64,000 nucleotides of DNA from Thermoleophilia bacterium (GCA_016650125.1 JAENWT010000006.1:78501-142500), one strand, 5' to 3'; counted from the first letter of the stretch, positions 54,155 to 62,667 are shown. Notes: generated from the letters alone by a model not told the origin. Made by a program: numbers and translations.

Positions 54155-55054
54155 GTGCTGGTGGCGGTCGTGATGGTTTTTTCCGGCTGCGGGCTCGGTG
54201 CCGGCAGCCAGGAGGGCACTGCGGAACTGCTCGTGACCCGCGACCACGGCAGTGAGGTTCTGGCTGACAAGACCCTCGATGACCTGACCGAGTCCGAGAA
54301 CGCGATCCGGGTGCTTGATGACAACGCTGAGGTCGAAACGCGATACGGCGGCGGCTTCGTACAGTCGGTCGACGGGCTCGAGGGTGGCACGCCCGGCGGC
54401 CGCAGCTTCGACTGGTTCTTTTCGGTCAACGGCATCGTCTCCGAGGTCGGCGGCGCCGAATTTCCGGTCAACGCCGGCGACCAGGTCTGGTGGGACTACC
54501 GCGACTGGACCGACGCGATGGAGATCGGCGCCGTGGTCGGCGCCTTTCCGGCTCCAATGGCCGGCGGTTACGACGGCAAGGAGTGGCCGGTTTCGATCGA
54601 GTGCCTCGATTCGGCGAAAGCCTGCAAGCGGGTCCGTGACCAGCTGGGGGAGGCCGGTGTCGATGCCGAGATTTCAGTGAAAGGACTTGCACCCTCCGAC
54701 GACACCCTTCGCTTCGTGGTCGGCACCTGGGACCGGGTCAACGCCGACCCGGCGGCGGGACGGCTCGCTTCAGGTCCGGCGTCGAGTGGAATATTCGCCA
54801 GGTTCAAGCTCAGCAACGGAACCAACACCCTGGTCGGTCTCGACCAGGAGGGTGACCAGGCCGGGCAGTTCGGCCCCGATGCTGGACTCGTGGCCGCCAG
54901 TCGGCGCGGTGAAGGGGCTCCGGTCTGGTTCGTGACCGGGGGCACTGAAGCGGGAGTGGAGGCCGCGGCGTCGGCCCTCACCCAAACCGATCTTGAACAT
55001 CGTTATGCCGCTGCCGTGACGGACGACCGCGTGACTTCCCTGCCCTTACCCTGA
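54155..55054 (+). CDS. DUF4430 lipoprotein 2 (transcobalamin beta-domain-like)
   Basis: 299 residues from the GTG at 54155. Lipobox VMVFSGCGLGAG anchors it. The DUF4430 core is clear: SFDWFFSVNGIVSEVGG, AEFPVNAGDQVWWDYRDW. A second ~150-residue alpha/beta domain follows, with no family seen. The frame stays open upstream to the previous stop and reads APGSKRFITTAAVLVAVV, a better signal peptide with its Lys-Arg head. No ATG/GTG/TTG exists there (only ATC at 54113), so the true start is uncertain. Part of the riboswitch operon; predicted to bind or cap B12 at the membrane surface. Confidence 0.78.
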   Translation: MLVAVVMVFSGCGLGAGSQEGTAELLVTRDHGSEVLADKTLDDLTESENAIRVLDDNAEVETRYGGGFVQSVDGLEGGTPGGRSFDWFFSVNGIVSEVGGAEFPVNAGDQVWWDYRDWTDAMEIGAVVGAFPAPMAGGYDGKEWPVSIECLDSAKACKRVRDQLGEAGVDAEISVKGLAPSDDTLRFVVGTWDRVNADPAAGRLASGPASSGIFARFKLSNGTNTLVGLDQEGDQAGQFGPDAGLVAASRRGEGAPVWFVTGGTEAGVEAAASALTQTDLEHRYAAAVTDDRVTSLPLP

Positions 55055-55062
55055 GCCAGTCC

Positions 55063-55959
55063 ATGAAGAAGCTCTCCCCACTCGCATACGTTCCCCGCCG
55101 CGGCACCCTGCAGACCGCGTCCCTGGCACCCGTGGGGCTTTACCTCGGTGCGTACCTGGTTCTCTGCTTTTTGTCGTCGGACCCGGTCGTACTCGTAGCG
55201 GCCACGATCGGCGCGGCGATCGCCGGATTTGGCTGCCGGGCGGATCGAGCGGTCTGGTTTTCGCTGCGGCTCGGCATCTTGCTCGCGGTCTCGATGACCG
55301 TAATCAACGTCCTGGTCACCAGTAGGGGAGCCACCGTCCTTGCCCGGCTCGGCGAATGGCCGATCCTGGGACAGGTCAACGTCACCCTGGAGTCGTTCGC
55401 GGCGGGTGGAGTGATCGGCCTGCGTGTTCTCGGCACGATGGTCGTCATCGGTGTCTACTCGGCCTGCGTCGACCCCGACCGGATACTTCAGGCGGTTCAT
55501 GGAGTCGCCCGGCGCTCGGCCCTGACCGCGACCTTGATCTCCCGGCTGGTGCCGCTCGCTGCGACCGACCAGGCGAGGCTCTCCGAAGCGGCCGAGCTCC
55601 GCGGACCCGGAGCGACCCCGGTCGGCAAGGTGGCGATGGCTCACCGGCTGCTTTCGAGCTCGCTGGACCGCGCGGTGGACGTCGCGGCGACACTCGAGCT
55701 CCGCGGCTACGCGCAGAGCACGCGCGGAACGAAATTCAAGAAAAGCCCTTCCCGGTATGACACCCGCTTCTGGATCGTCGGTTCATTGCTTGCGGTTGCG
55801 GCGGTGTCTTCGATCATCGTCGGGGTCGGCGAATTCAGTATGTACCCCGAGCTTGAATACGCGATCAGCCCGCTCTCACTCTCGCTGGCCGCCCTCTACC
55901 TGCTTGCTGGTTTCACGACCTGGCGCCGCGGAGGGAGGCGAAATGCCCAGGGCCGCTAA
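55063..55959 (+). CDS. ecfT: ECF transporter T component (CbiQ/EcfT family)
   Basis: 298 residues, with membrane helices at both ends. The cytosolic coupling helices carry both signature Arg motifs of EcfT, AAELRGPGATP and ATLELRGYAQS, which seat in the two ATPase grooves. ATG 55063, 8 nt after the lipoprotein gene. Its end overlaps the ATPase gene by 17 bp. It is the scaffold that topples the S component during import. Confidence 0.92.
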   Translation: MKKLSPLAYVPRRGTLQTASLAPVGLYLGAYLVLCFLSSDPVVLVAATIGAAIAGFGCRADRAVWFSLRLGILLAVSMTVINVLVTSRGATVLARLGEWPILGQVNVTLESFAAGGVIGLRVLGTMVVIGVYSACVDPDRILQAVHGVARRSALTATLISRLVPLAATDQARLSEAAELRGPGATPVGKVAMAHRLLSSSLDRAVDVAATLELRGYAQSTRGTKFKKSPSRYDTRFWIVGSLLAVAAVSSIIVGVGEFSMYPELEYAISPLSLSLAALYLLAGFTTWRRGGRRNAQGR

Positions 55960-57601
55960 GCAGATCACGGGCCGGCCCGCGCTGGCGATCGAGTCACTGA
56001 CCTATTCCTACGCCGGCGCCACTGAACCCGTCCTCCGCGACGTGTCCCTACGGGTCGACGCCGGAGAGTTCCTTGTCCTCTCGGGCCGTTCGGGTACGGG
56101 AAAGACTTCACTGCTCCGGGCGGCCTGCGGTCTGATTCCTCACTTCCACGGCGGACAGATCGAAGGAGGGGCCGAGGTCGCCGGTCGCGACACGCGCGAG
56201 TTCGGTCCGGGTGAACTGGCGGACGTCGTCGGTTACGTCGCCCAGGACCCGGAGACGCAGATCATCTCGACCACGGTTGCGGCTGAACTCGACCTGCCGC
56301 TGCGTTTCCGCGGTGACCATCCCGCCGAAAGGGCCCGGGCGGTCGAAGAGGTCGCGCTCGCCCTCAACATCCCGCACCTTCTCCCGCGGACTGTGACCAC
56401 GCTCTCCGGTGGCGAGATGCAGCGGGTGGCACTGGCCGTCGCGCTGGTGACCCGACCGCCACTGGTGCTGCTCGACGAGCCGACCTCGCAACTCGATCCG
56501 GTGGCCGGAGACGAGCTGATCTGGTTGCTGCGCAGGCTGAATGAGGAGTGGGGGGTGGCCGTCGTTCTCGCCGAGCACCGGATCGAACGTTGCCTGGCGG
56601 CTGCCGACCGGGTGATCGCGATGGACAAGGGCCGGATCGGGTTCGATGGTGGTCCTCGGGAATTCCTCGAGTACGCGATCGGGGCCGACCCGGCGCTCGC
56701 CACTCCGTCGGCGCGGATGTTCTCGTGCGCCGGGGTCGATCCGCTGCCGGTCGGGGTTCGCGACGCCCGGGCTACCCTGCGCCTGCGGGGAGTGGAGCCC
56801 GGACTCGAGCCCGGCGAAGTTGTGGTCGAACCCGATGAACCGGAGGCTTCCCGCAAGGGCGGTGCTCTCAAATCGAAGGGCCTCTGGGTCGAACTCGACC
56901 CAGGAGACGGGCCGGTTGACGTCTTGCGCGGAATCGACCTCGAGATCGAGCCAGGAGAACGGGTTGCCCTGATGGGCAGGAACGGCGCCGGCAAGTCGAC
57001 TTTCCTGCGCACTGCAGCAGGACTGATCAATCCGGTCAAAGGAAAAGTGGAGGTGCCCGGCGGAATCGGCCTGCTCACCCAGAACCCCGGTGACTACCTG
57101 GTGCGTGAACGCATTTCCGATGAACTCTCCGGTCCGGTCGGGGGAGCCGCCCTGGAAGCGGTCGGCCTGTTTCTTGACCCGGAAAGCGATCCTCGCGACC
57201 TCTCCGGCGGGGAACGACAGCGGCTGGCTCTGGCGATCGCTCTCGCGGGACGCATGGAAGGTGACGACTTGCCCGGCTTGATCGCGCTCGACGAGCCGAC
57301 CCGCGGCATGGACCGAAGCCTGAAGGACGGGTTGAGCAAATTGATCACGAGCCTTTCCGAACGTGGGGCGGCCATGCTCATCTCGACTCACGACGTCGAA
57401 TTTGCGGTCACTTTCGCGGACCGGGTGGTCCTGCTGGGCGACGGGGAACTGATCGCCGATGCCGACACCGGCACCGTACTTTCGGGGGGCTGGTATTTCG
57501 CATCCGAAGTCGCAAGGGTGCTGGATCGTCCTGGCATGGTCAGTATCGGCGACGGCGCCCGGTGGCTCGATGGGGCACTCGGCGAAGGTGGCGCGAAATG
57601 A
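55943..57601 (+). CDS. ECF transporter double ATPase (A1-A2 fusion)
   Basis: 552 residues with two complete ABC domains. Domain 1: Walker A LSGRSGTGKTSLLRA, Q-loop YVAQDPETQ, signature TLSGGEMQRVALAVAL, Walker B LVLLDEPTSQLDP, switch LAEHRIERC. Domain 2: MGRNGAGKSTFLRT, DLSGGERQRLALAIAL, LIALDEPTRGMDR, ISTHDVEFA. The usual EcfA1 and EcfA2 subunits are fused in one chain. ATG 55943 has a GGAGGGAGG site inside the ecfT end; the longer frame upstream is rejected. Stop overlaps the S-component gene (ATGA). Confidence 0.93.
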   Translation: MPRAAKQITGRPALAIESLTYSYAGATEPVLRDVSLRVDAGEFLVLSGRSGTGKTSLLRAACGLIPHFHGGQIEGGAEVAGRDTREFGPGELADVVGYVAQDPETQIISTTVAAELDLPLRFRGDHPAERARAVEEVALALNIPHLLPRTVTTLSGGEMQRVALAVALVTRPPLVLLDEPTSQLDPVAGDELIWLLRRLNEEWGVAVVLAEHRIERCLAAADRVIAMDKGRIGFDGGPREFLEYAIGADPALATPSARMFSCAGVDPLPVGVRDARATLRLRGVEPGLEPGEVVVEPDEPEASRKGGALKSKGLWVELDPGDGPVDVLRGIDLEIEPGERVALMGRNGAGKSTFLRTAAGLINPVKGKVEVPGGIGLLTQNPGDYLVRERISDELSGPVGGAALEAVGLFLDPESDPRDLSGGERQRLALAIALAGRMEGDDLPGLIALDEPTRGMDRSLKDGLSKLITSLSERGAAMLISTHDVEFAVTFADRVVLLGDGELIADADTGTVLSGGWYFASEVARVLDRPGMVSIGDGARWLDGALGEGGAK

Positions 57602-59517
57602 CCTGGCAGATCGTCACCCTGATCGTCCTGACGCTGGTCCTCGGTGGCGGCATGCTCTGGTACGAACGGTCGCGGCCGCCGTCACAGATCGTGGCGCTGG
57701 TCGCGGTGCTTGCTGCGCTCGCGGTTGCGGGCCGGATCGTGCTCGCCCCGATCCCCAACGTGGTTGCCACGACTGACATCGTCTTCTTCTCGGGGTTCGC
57801 GCTCGGCCCGGCCCCTGGATTCGCGGTCGGTGCGCTCGGTGGCCTCGTTTCGAACTTCTGGCTGGGCCAGGGCGTCTGGACCCCGTGGCAGATGGTCGGC
57901 TGGGGAATGACTGGGGTTGCCGGTGGTGCGCTCTTCTATGTGACGCGGGGCAGGAGCAGCCGGCTGACGCTCGCGGTGGCCTGCGGAGCCGCCGGCCTCG
58001 TTTTCGGACTCTGGATGAATTTTCAGGCGATGGTCGCATTTGGGGGGGAAATGTCGCTGGACCGGTACCTTGCATTGGAGGTGAGAGCAATTCCATTCGA
58101 CCTGGCACACATAACCGGAAACGTCCTTTTCGCCCTGGCGGTCGGCCCGGCGATGATCGCCGCGCTGCGCCGGTTCCGCGAACGCTTCGAATGGCAGCAG
58201 GTCACGTCGGTCGCGGGCGTGCTGCTGGTCGCTGTTTCCCTGGTGGCGATCGTCGCCACACCGCCCGCCAAAGCGTCGACTGCCGACGAAGCCGCACTGG
58301 CCGGTAACTGGCTCCGCGACCAGCAGAACGACGACGGTGGATTCCCCTCCTCGCCGGGCGGTGATTCATCGGTCGGTATGACGGCGCGGTCGATGCTCGG
58401 CCTCGCCGCGGCCGGGATCAATCCGCTTGATGTCGTCACCAACTCAAATGACCCTTACGAGTACCTGCTGGCGAAGCGGAAGAAGCTGGATGAGGCTTCC
58501 GACCTGGCCCTGGTCATCCTGGCTCTGAAGACCGTCGGCCAGAATCCGAGGGACTTCCACAATCGCGACCTTGTGACGGCACTCCACAATCGTCGCGGCA
58601 ATAACAACTCTTACGGCGACAACGTCAACGTCTCCGCCTACGCTGCGCTGGCATTCCGCTCGGCCGAAGCCGAAGCTGCCAAGGACAGGGTGATCGACTG
58701 GCTGATCTCCGCCCAGAACGACACCGGTGGCTGGGGCATCTCCAGTAAGGCCAAGAGCGACTCCGATTCGACCGGGACTGTGCTCCAGATCATGCACGGC
58801 AAGAAGAACATCCGGCCGGCCATGGGGTACCTGAAGAAGACCCAGAAGAATTCCGGCGGCTGGGCTTCGTACAACACCGTGAACTCGCAGTCCACCGCCC
58901 TGGCCCTCCAGGGCGCGATGGCCTCCGGCAAGAGCCGCGAATACTTCAAGGAGTCCGGCAACTCCGGGCTCGACTACCTGTTCGCCCGCCAGCGAGATGA
59001 CGGCAGCATCTGGTACTCGCATACGAGCGACCAGACCCGGGTCTGGGTCACGGCAGACACACTGATCGCGATCGCCGGTGAGACACTGCCGATCGGCCAG
59101 CCGCCGCTCGAAGTGAAGGACGAGAAGTCGAATACGAACAGCGGCGGGTCCAGCCCCGGTACCGGTGGCAATACGACCCCGAACCTTTACGACTCCAGTT
59201 CCTCCGGCAGCAGTGGCGGCAGCTCCAGCAACGATTCGGGTGATTCAGCCGGCTCGTCGAGCGGCGGTTCGGGCAACGGATCCGGTAATTCCGGCGGTTC
59301 GACCGGTTCCGGCAGCGATCCGGACGAGACCGACACCGGCGTCGCCCCCTCCGACACCGCGATCCCCGGCGTACCAGTCGTCCCGACCGAAGCGATCCTT
59401 GCGGCTTCGCGCCAGGGTTCCGAGCCCTCGCCGTTGATCGCGTTCCTGATCTTCCTGGTCGTCTCCGGCGGCCTGGCCGGCGGCACGGTCCTGCTCTCGC
59501 GGCGAATGAAGTGGTGA
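57598..59517 (+). CDS. ECF S component fused to an extracellular alpha/alpha-toroid and a membrane anchor
   Basis: 639 residues. 1-195: S component with about six helices, including IVALVAVLAALAVAGRIVLA, PNVVATTDIVFFSGFALGP and QGVWTPWQMVGWG. 201-220: extra helix. 228-500: toroid repeats of the prenyltransferase/squalene-cyclase type, DQQNDDGGFP, SAQNDTGGWGI, QKNSGGWASY, RQRDDGSIWY, each followed by a Thr/Ser-Ala helix. 511-610: Ser/Gly/Asp linker. ~615-635: C-terminal helix ending SRRMKW. Intrinsic factor and transcobalamin have this toroid as their B12-binding alpha domain. With the riboswitch this is a membrane-tethered B12 receptor; direct binding residues are not identified. Confidence 0.85.
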   Translation: MTWQIVTLIVLTLVLGGGMLWYERSRPPSQIVALVAVLAALAVAGRIVLAPIPNVVATTDIVFFSGFALGPAPGFAVGALGGLVSNFWLGQGVWTPWQMVGWGMTGVAGGALFYVTRGRSSRLTLAVACGAAGLVFGLWMNFQAMVAFGGEMSLDRYLALEVRAIPFDLAHITGNVLFALAVGPAMIAALRRFRERFEWQQVTSVAGVLLVAVSLVAIVATPPAKASTADEAALAGNWLRDQQNDDGGFPSSPGGDSSVGMTARSMLGLAAAGINPLDVVTNSNDPYEYLLAKRKKLDEASDLALVILALKTVGQNPRDFHNRDLVTALHNRRGNNNSYGDNVNVSAYAALAFRSAEAEAAKDRVIDWLISAQNDTGGWGISSKAKSDSDSTGTVLQIMHGKKNIRPAMGYLKKTQKNSGGWASYNTVNSQSTALALQGAMASGKSREYFKESGNSGLDYLFARQRDDGSIWYSHTSDQTRVWVTADTLIAIAGETLPIGQPPLEVKDEKSNTNSGGSSPGTGGNTTPNLYDSSSSGSSGGSSSNDSGDSAGSSSGGSGNGSGNSGGSTGSGSDPDETDTGVAPSDTAIPGVPVVPTEAILAASRQGSEPSPLIAFLIFLVVSGGLAGGTVLLSRRMKW

Positions 59518-59521
59518 CGGC

Positions 59522-61207
59522 TTGCTGAGCCGCTCCGCCGCGCTCGAAGCGATCGCCGGCCAGCGGTTCGAGGTCGTGGTGATCGGCGGCGGCATCACCG
59601 GTGCGGGCGTCGCGCTCGACGCCGCCTCGCGCGGCTACTCCGTCGCCCTGCTCGAAGGCCGGGATTACGCAATCGGCACCTCGTCCCGGTCCTCGAAGAT
59701 GGTCCACGGCGGCCTGCGGTACCTGGAGAACTTCGATCTCGGTCTGGTCCGTGAAGCGCTGCTTGAACGGCAGCTAATGGTCGAACTGGCGCCTCATCTC
59801 GTCTACCCGACTCCTTTCCTCGTGCCGACCCTGAAGGACGAAAAGCGCGACCGGAAGATCGGCATCGGGCTGAACGCCTACGACGTGCTAGCCGGAGTGG
59901 GCAGCCGCGGCCGTCGCCGTGAGTCCCGGCGCCGCCGCCGTCCGGGAGAAGCCGCGGGCGACTGGTCACCGGACCGCCATCGCACGATCGACCGTGAAGA
60001 AGTTCTCGACATGGTGCCGACCCTGGCCGACCGCGATCCCGAATCTGCCTACCTGTTTTACGACTGCCAGACCGACGACGTACGGCTGGTGCTGACCATC
60101 CTCGGGGAGGCCGAGCGCTTCGGCGCCGTCTGCCTGAACGGATCGGAAGTCACCGCCGTGACCGAGAAGCGCGGCAAGGCGGATGGCGTCGAGTTCATCG
60201 ATTCCGAATCGGGCGAGACGATCTCGGTCGGGGCTGACAACGTGATCAACGCGACCGGGGTCTGGGCCGACCGGATTCGCCCGGGCGAGATCGAGGACGA
60301 GGAGCATGTGCCGAGGATCGCGCCCAGCCGCGGCGCCCATCTGCTCTTTTCGACCGACGATCTCGACATGGGGCGGGCGGCCTGCGTCGTGCCCGCCGGT
60401 GCGGGACGCGGCATCTTCGCGTTGCCATGGTACGGACGCACGCTGGTCGGAACCACCGACGTCGATCACGACGGCGGCATCGAAGAGGTCGCGCCCCAGC
60501 CAGACGACATCGAGTATCTGCTTGATGCGATCAACGCTTTCTCCGGCAAGGAGCTCACCGAAAAGGATGTGGTCGGGGCCTACGCCGGGGTGCGACCGCT
60601 GATCAGCACCGGTGACTCGCGCAAATCTGTCGACATCTCTCGCCGCGCCGAGCTCTACGAGACTTCGTCCGGGATGCTGACGATCACCGGCGGAAAGCTC
60701 ACCACCTGGCGCCGGATGGCGAAGCAGACGGTGGACCGCATCGTCGAGCGTTCGGGGCGAGAGGCCCGCTGCCAGACGGCGGAGATCCCGCTCGGGATGG
60801 AAGTCGATCCGGCCGCGCTCGAGGCGCCCGAAGGGGTCACCGAAGAGTCGCTCAACCAGCTTGCTTTCCGTTATGGGCACGCCGCCCGCGCGGTGCTCCA
60901 GCTGATCAAGGCCGACCCTGAACTGGGTGGCTCGGTGGTTGAGGGGCGCCCTGATCTCCTGGCCGAAGTCGCGGTCGCGGTCGAGCTCGAGCAGGCGCGT
61001 ACGATCGCTGACGTACTGCTCCGCCGGACGAGACTGGGGCTTACCGCGGCGTCGAGTCTCGACACAGCTGAATCGGTGCGGCCAGTGGCCGAGATCATGG
61101 CGCGCAGCCTGGGCTGGTCGGAGGCGGAAATCGACCTTCAATCGCAGGCCTGGCTTGAAACCGCTTTAGCAGAAGGTCTCAACCCCGCCGGACTCAGCAC
61201 CCGCTAG
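59522..61207 (+). CDS. glpD: Glycerol-3-phosphate dehydrogenase, FAD type
   Basis: 561 residues from TTG 59522. FAD motif VVVIGGGITGAGVALDAASR, the GlpD blocks SSRSSKMVHGGLRYLENFD and ALPWYGRTLVGTTDVDHDG, GAYAGVRPLI and TITGGKLTTWRRMA, then the C-terminal DAO_C domain. An Arg-rich insert (RGRRRESRRRRRPG) near residue 130 replaces the loop between YDVLAG and the HR-x-REEVL region. It oxidises glycerol-3-phosphate to dihydroxyacetone phosphate at the membrane, feeding quinone. Only 4 nt follow the S-component stop, so it may be under the same riboswitch transcript; no metabolic link to B12 is obvious. Confidence 0.9.
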   Translation: MLSRSAALEAIAGQRFEVVVIGGGITGAGVALDAASRGYSVALLEGRDYAIGTSSRSSKMVHGGLRYLENFDLGLVREALLERQLMVELAPHLVYPTPFLVPTLKDEKRDRKIGIGLNAYDVLAGVGSRGRRRESRRRRRPGEAAGDWSPDRHRTIDREEVLDMVPTLADRDPESAYLFYDCQTDDVRLVLTILGEAERFGAVCLNGSEVTAVTEKRGKADGVEFIDSESGETISVGADNVINATGVWADRIRPGEIEDEEHVPRIAPSRGAHLLFSTDDLDMGRAACVVPAGAGRGIFALPWYGRTLVGTTDVDHDGGIEEVAPQPDDIEYLLDAINAFSGKELTEKDVVGAYAGVRPLISTGDSRKSVDISRRAELYETSSGMLTITGGKLTTWRRMAKQTVDRIVERSGREARCQTAEIPLGMEVDPAALEAPEGVTEESLNQLAFRYGHAARAVLQLIKADPELGGSVVEGRPDLLAEVAVAVELEQARTIADVLLRRTRLGLTAASSLDTAESVRPVAEIMARSLGWSEAEIDLQSQAWLETALAEGLNPAGLSTR

Positions 61208-61317
61208 CCCCGGGATCAACCTCTCCAATAACCTTGCCCGACACAAATCGTTCCGGCCCACACTGGTGCCCGGGACTGAATCGGGCATCGAGTCGCAGCC
61301 ACGTGACCTGCCCCGGA

Positions 61318-61323
61318 TAGGTA
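61318..61323 (+). promoter_or_regulatory. -10 box of the Rho-like gene
   Basis: TAGGTA, 6 nt before the ATG at 61330. The spacer AGAGAA could also act as a weak ribosome site. Confidence 0.45.
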
Positions 61324-61329
61324 AGAGAA

Positions 61330-62667
61330 ATGACTGATTTCGAAAGCAAGAGCCTGGCTGAGCTTCACGAGCTCGCCGGCAAGATGAAGATTGACGGATT
61401 CCGCAAGCTTCGCCGTGAAGACCTCGTCACCAAGCTGACTGACGGTGATGGAGGAGACGACAGCTCCGATGACGGCTCCGGAGAAGACAAGGGCGGCGCC
61501 CGCCCCGGCCGCCGCCGGCGACGTGGGGGACGGGACCGTTCCCGCCGTGATGGCGGAGGCGACCGTGAGTCCCGTGGCGGCTCGGGACGCGACAACGGAT
61601 CCGAAAAGGGCGAGTCCGAGCCTGAAGTGACCCAGGTCACCGGCGTGCTCGACGTGCTGCCGCGCGGCAGTGGCCTGCTCAAGGCCGAAGGCGTGGCCGA
61701 GGCCGGCGTCTACGTTTCGCCGGCCCAGATCCGCCGCTGCCAGCTGCGCAGCGGTGACGAGGTGAGCGGCCCGGTTCGCCCGGCCCGCCGCGGCGAGCGC
61801 CGTCCGTCCCTGGTCCGAGTCGAAACCGTCAACGGCGAGCCGCCCCAGGATGATCGCGGCCCGACCTTCGACGGCCTCACTCCGATCGCGCCCCATCGCC
61901 ACATTCCGCTGAAGGCCGACAGCGACGACGTCCTCGCCCGCTCGGTCGACCTCCTGGCGCCCCTGGCCTTCGGTCAGCGTGTCCTGGTCGAAGCGCAGCC
62001 GCGCGCCGGCCGCACCAGCTTCCTGCGCTCACTGGCCAAGTCGATCGCCGGTGGGACCGAAAAGGGAACCGACGTCACCGTTCTCCTGGTCGACGAACGT
62101 CCTGAAGAAGTGACGGCCTGGGCCCGAGAGGTTCCCGGCGTTTCGATCGAGGCTGCCCCCGCCGACCTCGGAGCCCACGAGCAGGTCCGGGTCGCCGAGC
62201 GCGCCCTGGCCAAGGTCAAGCGTCAGGCAGAAGCGGGGGAGGACGTCGTGATCATCGTCGACTCCCTGACCCGCCTCGGCAACGCCTACGGAGATGCCGG
62301 AGCCGTAAAGCCGTTCTTCGGCACCGGTCGCGAGCTCGAAGAAGAGGGCGCCGGTTCGGTGACGGTCATCGCCACCGCGCTCTGGGGCTCTCCCGGTGAC
62401 CAGGCCGTGATGGATGCCGTCCACACGACCGAAAACGCCACGATCCGCCTCGACTCCGGGCTGGCAGCCGCCGGAATCAAGCCTTCGCTCGACGTCTCCT
62501 CCTGCGCCCTTTCGGGTCAGGAAGCGGTTCTGACCGAGAAGGAGCTCGACGCACTGAGGCGACTCAGGGCCGAGCTCAAGGACATGGAGCCGATACCGGC
62601 CGCGGCGAGACTTGTTCAGCTGATCAATGACTCGGAGAGCAACGAAGAGCTGTTGGGCAAGCTGTAA
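61330..62667 (+). CDS. Rho-like protein with altered ATPase and RNA-loop motifs
   Basis: 445 residues. Rho_N helices (KSLAELHELAGKMKIDGFRK), an Arg/Gly/Asp-rich insert (~45-95), a cold-shock-like RNA-binding domain (VLDVLPRGSGLLKAEG), then a RecA-type core. DERPEEVTAW and VVIIVDSLTRLGNAYG match Rho. But Walker A reads QPRAGRTSF, with Arg225 and Arg228 where E. coli Rho has Lys181 and Lys184. The Q-loop segment ([20 protein letters not shown] in E. coli) is cut to about GDAGAVK, and GTGNMEL and SGTRKEELL are replaced. So it is a Rho paralogue that may not hydrolyse ATP or translocate. Whether a normal rho exists elsewhere is unknown. Confidence 0.8.
   Translation: MTDFESKSLAELHELAGKMKIDGFRKLRREDLVTKLTDGDGGDDSSDDGSGEDKGGARPGRRRRRGGRDRSRRDGGGDRESRGGSGRDNGSEKGESEPEVTQVTGVLDVLPRGSGLLKAEGVAEAGVYVSPAQIRRCQLRSGDEVSGPVRPARRGERRPSLVRVETVNGEPPQDDRGPTFDGLTPIAPHRHIPLKADSDDVLARSVDLLAPLAFGQRVLVEAQPRAGRTSFLRSLAKSIAGGTEKGTDVTVLLVDERPEEVTAWAREVPGVSIEAAPADLGAHEQVRVAERALAKVKRQAEAGEDVVIIVDSLTRLGNAYGDAGAVKPFFGTGRELEEEGAGSVTVIATALWGSPGDQAVMDAVHTTENATIRLDSGLAAAGIKPSLDVSSCALSGQEAVLTEKELDALRRLRAELKDMEPIPAAARLVQLINDSESNEELLGKL

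Noticed and set aside
55757..55942. Extra N-terminal domain on the ECF ATPase
   Set aside because: It overlaps the EcfT coding sequence in another frame; a strong ribosome site precedes ATG 55943.
57598..59517. A true squalene cyclase or prenyltransferase fused to a transporter
   Set aside because: No DXDD or zinc-ligand active-site motif was found in the toroid; the repeats look structural.
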